Positions 6,916 through 9,360 of a stretch of DNA of 9,360 nt are shown here, piece by piece. The number at the start of each line of letters is the position of its first letter. Position 1 is the first letter of the stretch. Made by a program: the position numbers and the translations under genes. Origin of the DNA: Candidatus Anoxychlamydiales bacterium (GTDB lineage: Bacteria; Chlamydiota; Chlamydiia; Chlamydiales; SM23-39); contig JAAKFW010000043.1 of assembly GCA_011064905.1 (NCBI GenBank), forward strand, positions 1 to 9,360, given 5' to 3'. A model generated the notes under the pieces. That model was not told the DNA's origin. It did not search any database and saw only the letters and a program-made list of their open reading frames with translations.

Positions 6916-7779
6916 ATGGAAAATAATAATTTTGATAATTTTTTTGTTGAAAAATTATATGGCTCTAACTGGAATCAGATGTTAAAAATCTCTAAAGTCC
7001 TTTTTGAAAGCAAGTCTGAATTTCAAGATATCTTAATTTTTGAAAATCCTATTTTTGGAAAAGTTCTAGCTTTAGATAACGTTCTACAAACCACTGAAAA
7101 TGACGAGTTTATTTATCATGAAATGCTAACTCATGTCCCAATCCTCTCACATGGAAAAGTTAAAAAAGTATTAATAATTGGCGGAGCTGATGGAGGGGTT
7201 TTAAGAGAAGTTCTTTTGCATAAAGAAGTTGAAAAAGCTACTATGATAGAAATCGATGGTATTGCACTAAACGCTTGCAAAAAATATATGCCAAAATTAT
7301 CAAATGGAGCTTTTTCAGATCCTAGATCTGATGTGATAGTTGCAGATGGCATTGACTATGTAAAAAATACTAATGAGAAATTTGATGTAATTATTGTAGA
7401 TTCAACAGACCCAATAGGTCCTGGTATAGTGCTCTTTACTGAAGAGTTTTACTCATACTCAAAAAAAGCTCTAAACCCAGGTGGTATTATAGTCACACAA
7501 AATGGAGTTCCCTTCGCTCAAGGAAAAGAGCTAATTGACACCTACAACACCAGAAAAAAATTATTTAAAGATAACCGGTTTTATATAGCTCCTGTTTTTG
7601 GATATATTGGAGGTTTTATGGCGCTTGGATGGGCTACAGATTCTAGTGAGCATTTTAATGTCTCAATAGAGACATTAAAAAAAGCTAATTTAGATCTCTC
7701 TAAAATGAAATATTATACTCCAGGGGTCCATAAAGCTAGCTTTGCTCTACCAATGTACATCCAAAACAAACTTAAATAA
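6916..7779 (+). CDS. speE: Spermidine synthase (polyamine aminopropyltransferase)
   Basis: It transfers an aminopropyl group from decarboxylated S-adenosylmethionine to putrescine, giving spermidine and methylthioadenosine, in the cytoplasm. The 287 residues equal the usual length (E. coli 288) and align end to end with E. coli SpeE as recalled. The N-terminal beta-domain contains FGKVLALDNVLQTTENDEF. The Rossmann domain has the nucleotide-binding loop GGADGG (89-94) followed by VLREVL, the acidic MIEID, and the active-site DSTDPIGP (162-169). The end KYYTPGVHKASFALP is also typical. No gene for decarboxylated SAM (speD) or putrescine supply (speA/B/C) is nearby, so precursors come from genes elsewhere or from a host. 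A related aminopropyltransferase, for example a thermospermine or carboxyaminopropyl type, is less likely. Confidence 0.95.
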   Translation: MENNNFDNFFVEKLYGSNWNQMLKISKVLFESKSEFQDILIFENPIFGKVLALDNVLQTTENDEFIYHEMLTHVPILSHGKVKKVLIIGGADGGVLREVLLHKEVEKATMIEIDGIALNACKKYMPKLSNGAFSDPRSDVIVADGIDYVKNTNEKFDVIIVDSTDPIGPGIVLFTEEFYSYSKKALNPGGIIVTQNGVPFAQGKELIDTYNTRKKLFKDNRFYIAPVFGYIGGFMALGWATDSSEHFNVSIETLKKANLDLSKMKYYTPGVHKASFALPMYIQNKLK

Positions 7780-7817
7780 AAAATAAAAAAAATATTCAAA
7801 TTTATTTTCAGATAGAT

Positions 7818-7838
7818 ATACTCCAAATTTAGGAGTAT
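7818..7838 (+). promoter_or_regulatory. Hairpin enclosing the ribosome binding site of the next gene
   Basis: ATACTCC (7818-7824) and GGAGTAT (7832-7838) are perfect 7-bp complements around the 7-nt loop AAATTTA. The right arm holds most of the Shine-Dalgarno AGGAG (7831-7835), which is 6 nt before the ATG at 7842. When folded, the RNA would mask the ribosome site. No T-run follows, so it is not an intrinsic terminator. The pairing is seen in the sequence. A regulatory role, such as temperature- or ligand-dependent opening, is inferred. Confidence 0.5.
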
Positions 7839-7841
7839 TCG

Positions 7842-8579
7842 ATGAAAAAAGTGATTCAAGATATTATAGCTGGAATAATTTTACTGCTTGTTGCGCATAT
7901 GCTCATGGTAACTATTCATGAGTTTACTCACTCGTTTATAGCTTGGATGTTTGGATTTAAACAAAGCCCATTTCATTTTAATTTTGCTGATTACACTCTA
8001 TTTTTATTAGACGATCAAACAGATTACAAAGCAATGTTAGCTCAAAATAGAAACATCTTAGCAGCAATGACAGCTATTACCCCAAATATTATAAATGCGT
8101 CTCTTTATGTTATTAGCGCTATTTTATGCAATTCCAAAAAGATTCAAGAAAAAGTATATCTTTATTCTTTCTTTTTTTGGTTCATGATAGTAAACATCGG
8201 TCAAGTGTATAGTTATATACTTTGGAGAACATTTGAAACTCATGGAGATGTTTCCATATTTTTAGAGGGTTTGAATATCTCTCCATACTGGCTTTTTATT
8301 CCTGGAATCATCTTTATTATTTTTAGCGTTTATAATATTTTGAAACACCAAGTTTTAAGAGCTTATAAAACTCTTAAAATATCTCATGTTTGGACTCAAG
8401 CCATATTTTTATTTTTTGTTATCCTTATCTTATTTGGATATTATGGAGGACTGCTCTACAATATTTTAAATAAAAAGTATTTTTATTTGATTTATCCTAC
8501 GCTTTTAATCATCTTATTTTATATGATTTGTTTTCCGAAAAACAGATGGGTTCAACGTAAACTCCATGAAATGGAATAA
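7842..8579 (+). CDS. Polytopic membrane protein with HEXXH motif, M50-like metalloprotease candidate
   Basis: The 245-residue protein has about six hydrophobic segments, near residues 8-30, 72-95, 105-127, 149-167, 187-208 and 214-231. HEFTH (26-30) sits at the end of the first, as in site-2-protease-like M50 peptidases, and is followed by SFIAWMFG, which resembles the HExxHAxxAxxxG start of that clan. After the third segment comes RTFETHGD (to Asp136) and SIFLEGLNISPYW. I infer that His134 or Asp136 may be the third zinc ligand in place of the classical NPDG motif, which is absent. There is no PDZ or CBS domain. A strong AGGAG sets the ATG, but it lies in a hairpin. It follows speE by 62 nt, perhaps on one transcript, and converges on the next gene with 26 nt between stops. 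Substrate unknown, and protease activity is only a hypothesis. Confidence 0.75.
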   Translation: MKKVIQDIIAGIILLLVAHMLMVTIHEFTHSFIAWMFGFKQSPFHFNFADYTLFLLDDQTDYKAMLAQNRNILAAMTAITPNIINASLYVISAILCNSKKIQEKVYLYSFFFWFMIVNIGQVYSYILWRTFETHGDVSIFLEGLNISPYWLFIPGIIFIIFSVYNILKHQVLRAYKTLKISHVWTQAIFLFFVILILFGYYGGLLYNILNKKYFYLIYPTLLIILFYMICFPKNRWVQRKLHEME

Positions 8580-8605
8580 CTGATTTTCTAGACATTTAAA
8601 CTTCT

Positions 8606-9328
8606 TTAGGCATTTATTTCCTCTGAAACATACCTCATTAAAGCTATTGATACATCTATTTTTTTCTCATCATCTATTTTTTTAGAAATATCTCCTTTCA
8701 TCCTCCAAAGAAGCTTTTCTACTCTATTTTTCGTTTTTTTATCTAGCTTATCAAAGTGATACTTAGCTTTTGAAAAACCTCCATACATGAACATTTTAGC
8801 TATCCAGACTAAATCTAGAAGCTCATCTACTTTTTTAACTAAAATCTCAGATTTTTTAGGATTTTTATCTTTTATTTCATTGGCCATAATTATGAGTCTA
8901 TGAGCAAAGCTATTTTTATTTTCATCTAGCTCTTCTATGATTGGAAAATCAAATTTAAAATGAAGATCTATTAATTTTTTCTTGATTCTTTGAATTATAG
9001 GGTTCATTAATCTTTGATTATATGGTGTTTTTGCTAAAATGCCCCTTATCTCTACATCTAAGGAACTAAGTATCATCTCAATATCAGATGGTAATAAATC
9101 AAAAAAGTTAAGCTCTAAATAGTCTTCTTTAAATGATATCTCATGAATATCTTTTAAAATTTCATCATCATCTAAATGTCTTTTTTCTTCTATTTCGGCA
9201 ATTTGAGAGTACACATTTTCAATAGTATTTGTAAGGTCCATTAAAGAAGCTTTTGTAAAGATATTTTTTGATTTTTCGTTAATTTTATAAGATGTTATTG
9301 AGATTTCATCTAAAATATCTGAAAACAT
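8606..9328 (-). CDS. Hypothetical protein, charged and helical; 5' end uncertain
   Basis: I do not recognise this gene. From the ATG at 9328 it encodes 240 residues, mostly helix-forming and rich in Lys, Asp, Glu, Ile and Leu. There is no signal peptide, membrane segment, Cys pattern or nucleotide-binding motif. A central hydrophobic-aromatic patch (LVWIAKMFMYGGFSKAKYHF) is followed by a Lys-rich segment, KLDKKTKNRVEKLLWRMKGD, and a helical C-terminus ending in SEEINA. The frame stays open upstream of 9328 to the right edge, with a TTG at 9331 and no stop, and no good Shine-Dalgarno sequence precedes 9328, so the true start may lie outside the window. Base composition matches its neighbours. 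It converges on the HEXXH gene, with no room for a strong terminator. A cytoplasmic or secreted-effector location cannot be decided. Confidence 0.75.
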   Translation of the reverse strand: MFSDILDEISITSYKINEKSKNIFTKASLMDLTNTIENVYSQIAEIEEKRHLDDDEILKDIHEISFKEDYLELNFFDLLPSDIEMILSSLDVEIRGILAKTPYNQRLMNPIIQRIKKKLIDLHFKFDFPIIEELDENKNSFAHRLIIMANEIKDKNPKKSEILVKKVDELLDLVWIAKMFMYGGFSKAKYHFDKLDKKTKNRVEKLLWRMKGDISKKIDDEKKIDVSIALMRYVSEEINA

Positions 9329-9360
9329 CAAAACATCTTTTCTACATATCTTATTATCTT

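Overview
The window is AT-rich and gene-dense and suggests a low-GC, host-associated member of the Chlamydiae, probably a chlamydia-like lineage rather than Chlamydia itself. Three things point there: the rnc-radA pair with overlapping reading frames (adjacent, from memory, in Chlamydia trachomatis), an LL-diaminopimelate aminotransferase that reads like the chlamydial DapL, and a small gene directly after dapL, where Chlamydia also carries an uncharacterised gene. Shine-Dalgarno sequences are weak or missing at several starts. The assignment is inferred from recalled sequences and gene order, not from a search.

Layout. On the minus strand, 1-1185 is the 5' part of a secreted Asp-box beta-propeller protein that runs off the left edge. 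It is followed, still on the minus strand, by radA (1273-2637) and rnc (2630-3358), whose frames overlap by 8 nt. A 79-nt divergent gap carries a promoter candidate for the plus-strand pair dapL (3438-4610) and a degenerate phytanoyl-CoA-dioxygenase-like gene (4607-5254), joined by an ATGA overlap. Next on the plus strand are a YcaD-type MFS transporter with a long charged tail (5387-6751), a spermidine synthase, speE (6916-7779), and a six-helix membrane protein with an HEXXH metalloprotease motif (7842-8579). The last has its ribosome binding site inside a hairpin. A convergent minus-strand gene of unknown function (8606-9328, frame open to the right edge) closes the window.

Functionally this is a mix of core genes (RNA processing, recombination, diaminopimelate synthesis for lysine and peptidoglycan, polyamine synthesis) and accessory or envelope genes (secreted propeller, transporter, membrane protease-like protein, unknown). 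I see no mobile element, CRISPR array, tRNA or rRNA. No stretch of 300 bases lacks a gene. The larger gaps (5255-5386 and 6752-6915) hold only AT-rich sequence, weak promoter-like elements and one short palindrome.

The points most worth a second look are the possible RBS-masking hairpin before the membrane metalloprotease-like gene, a G8 tract in the zinc-finger codons of radA, loss of the metal-binding motif in the dioxygenase-like gene coupled to dapL, and the secreted propeller with at least seven Asp-boxes. No clear new multi-gene system is visible.
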